Notes under the pieces: generated by a model
The model's database searches: none
What the model saw: the letters and a program-made list of their open reading frames with translations, nothing else
Told to the model about the DNA's origin: nothing
DNA from: Actinomycetota bacterium
GTDB taxonomy: Bacteria; Actinomycetota; Thermoleophilia; Gaiellales; Gaiellaceae
Assembly: GCA_013696185.1 (NCBI GenBank)
Contig: JACCZA010000151.1
Location: 1-5,874, forward strand
DNA length: 5,874 nt
Direction: 5' to 3'
Position numbers and translations under genes: made by a program
In this document: positions 5,544 through 5,874 of the stretch, one piece after another
How positions within the stretch are numbered: position 1 is the first letter of the stretch
Layout: the number at the start of each line of letters is the position of its first letter

Positions 5544-5819
5544 GTGGTCAACGGCAACGGCCAATTCAGCCCCGCGCATGCGGTCGGCTCCCGCGCGGTG
5601 CTCGTCCCGATCGCCTTCGGCGAGTTCACCGGCACGTTCACCGATGCGGACGGGACGACCACGACAGAGGTCGAGCCTCCCGTCGCGAAGGGCAGCTCGA
5701 GGCCTGCGAACGGTGCGGTCGAGGACTGCTCCTACTCGTTCGAGTTCGAGTTTCCCGATGGCTCGAGCTTCGCGGGCAGCGGCGGCGTGACGGGATTCGT
5801 GACGCCGGTTCGGAGGTAG
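5544..5819 (+). CDS. Hypothetical protein, probable C-terminal remnant of a secreted protein
   Basis: The reading frame gives 91 residues from GTG 5544, acidic and rich in Gly, Thr, Ser and Phe. It opens with VNGNGQFSPAH and runs through FGEFTGTFTDADG and Cys62 to GSGGVTGFVTPVRR. The alternating hydrophobic/Thr pattern suggests beta strands. It resembles the C-terminal half of small secreted hypothetical proteins that I associate with Gaiellales-type actinobacteria, recognised by general pattern only. There is no signal peptide, no membrane segment and no usable ribosome site (GAGG sits 2 nt before the GTG). An in-frame TAA at 5517-5519 blocks extension toward a longer N-terminus. It may therefore be a 5'-deleted pseudogene rather than an expressed gene. 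No function is proposed. The 54 bp between it and the TetR gene hold nothing recognisable. Confidence 0.45.
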   Translation: MVNGNGQFSPAHAVGSRAVLVPIAFGEFTGTFTDADGTTTTEVEPPVAKGSSRPANGAVEDCSYSFEFEFPDGSSFAGSGGVTGFVTPVRR

Positions 5820-5844
5820 CTCGGCGATCGGATCTTGCGGCTGA

Positions 5845-5874
5845 GGCCCGGCGCGACGGCGATCGCGCCGGGCC
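5845..5874. terminator. Perfect GC-rich hairpin at the window edge
   Basis: GGCCCGGCGCGA and TCGCGCCGGGCC are perfect 12-bp inverted arms around a CGGCGA loop, 25 bp after the stop of the small plus-strand frame. The position suits a transcription terminator, but the window ends at the arm, so a following T-run cannot be seen. A dispersed palindromic repeat is the alternative. Confidence 0.6.

Noticed and set aside
4842..5579. Minus-strand open frames of 199-245 codons opposite the TetR gene
   Set aside because: Compositionally biased shadows of the TetR frame, with no recognisable domain and no ribosome site.
1..5874. CRISPR array, tRNA or rRNA gene, insertion sequence, transposase or phage gene
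   Set aside because: I saw no regularly spaced repeats, no cloverleaf-like segment, no transposase or integrase motif and no terminal inverted repeats with target duplications.

Overview
This window looks like chromosomal DNA from a very GC-rich bacterium, most likely an actinobacterium, possibly of the Thermoleophilia/Gaiellales type. The grounds are codon third positions dominated by G and C, TTG starts on two genes, Cu(I)-sensor and pump sequences of actinobacterial character, and a short 3' protein resembling hypothetical secreted proteins I associate with that group. The lineage is inferred from general resemblance, not from a marker gene.

Layout: (1) 1-1360, minus strand: an aldehyde dehydrogenase, cut by the window edge at its C-terminus. 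(2) 1395-3644, minus strand: a complete Cu(I)-exporting P1B-1 ATPase (copA). (3) 3655-3870, minus strand: a small CxxC copper chaperone (copZ), 10 nt upstream of copA. (4) 3871-3949: a 79-bp divergent control region holding two sites of the form ATACC-N7-GGTAT. (5) 3950-4261, plus strand: the copper-sensing repressor csoR. (6) 4316-4813, minus strand: a single-domain cupin, convergent with csoR. (7) 4866-5489, plus strand: a TetR-family regulator divergent from the cupin. (8) 5544-5819, plus strand: a short orphan protein that looks like the C-terminal part of a secreted protein. (9) 5845-5874: a perfect GC-rich hairpin at the window edge.

How the genes work together: csoR / copZ-copA is a classic self-contained copper-efflux module. 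Apo-CsoR should sit on the two shared-architecture sites and repress both directions. Cu(I) binding to its Cys-His-Cys site releases it, CopZ carries Cu(I) to CopA, and CopA pumps it out. The aldehyde dehydrogenase starts 34 nt after the copA stop on the same strand and may be read from the same transcript, although no functional link to copper is evident. The cupin and the TetR regulator form a second divergent pair, in which the TetR protein probably controls the cupin.

I do not see a wholly new system here. The points most worth a second look are the twin operator sites and their overlap with expression signals, the aldehyde dehydrogenase attached to a copper operon, the conflict between promoter and start codon at the TetR gene, and the truncated-looking orphan at the 3' end.
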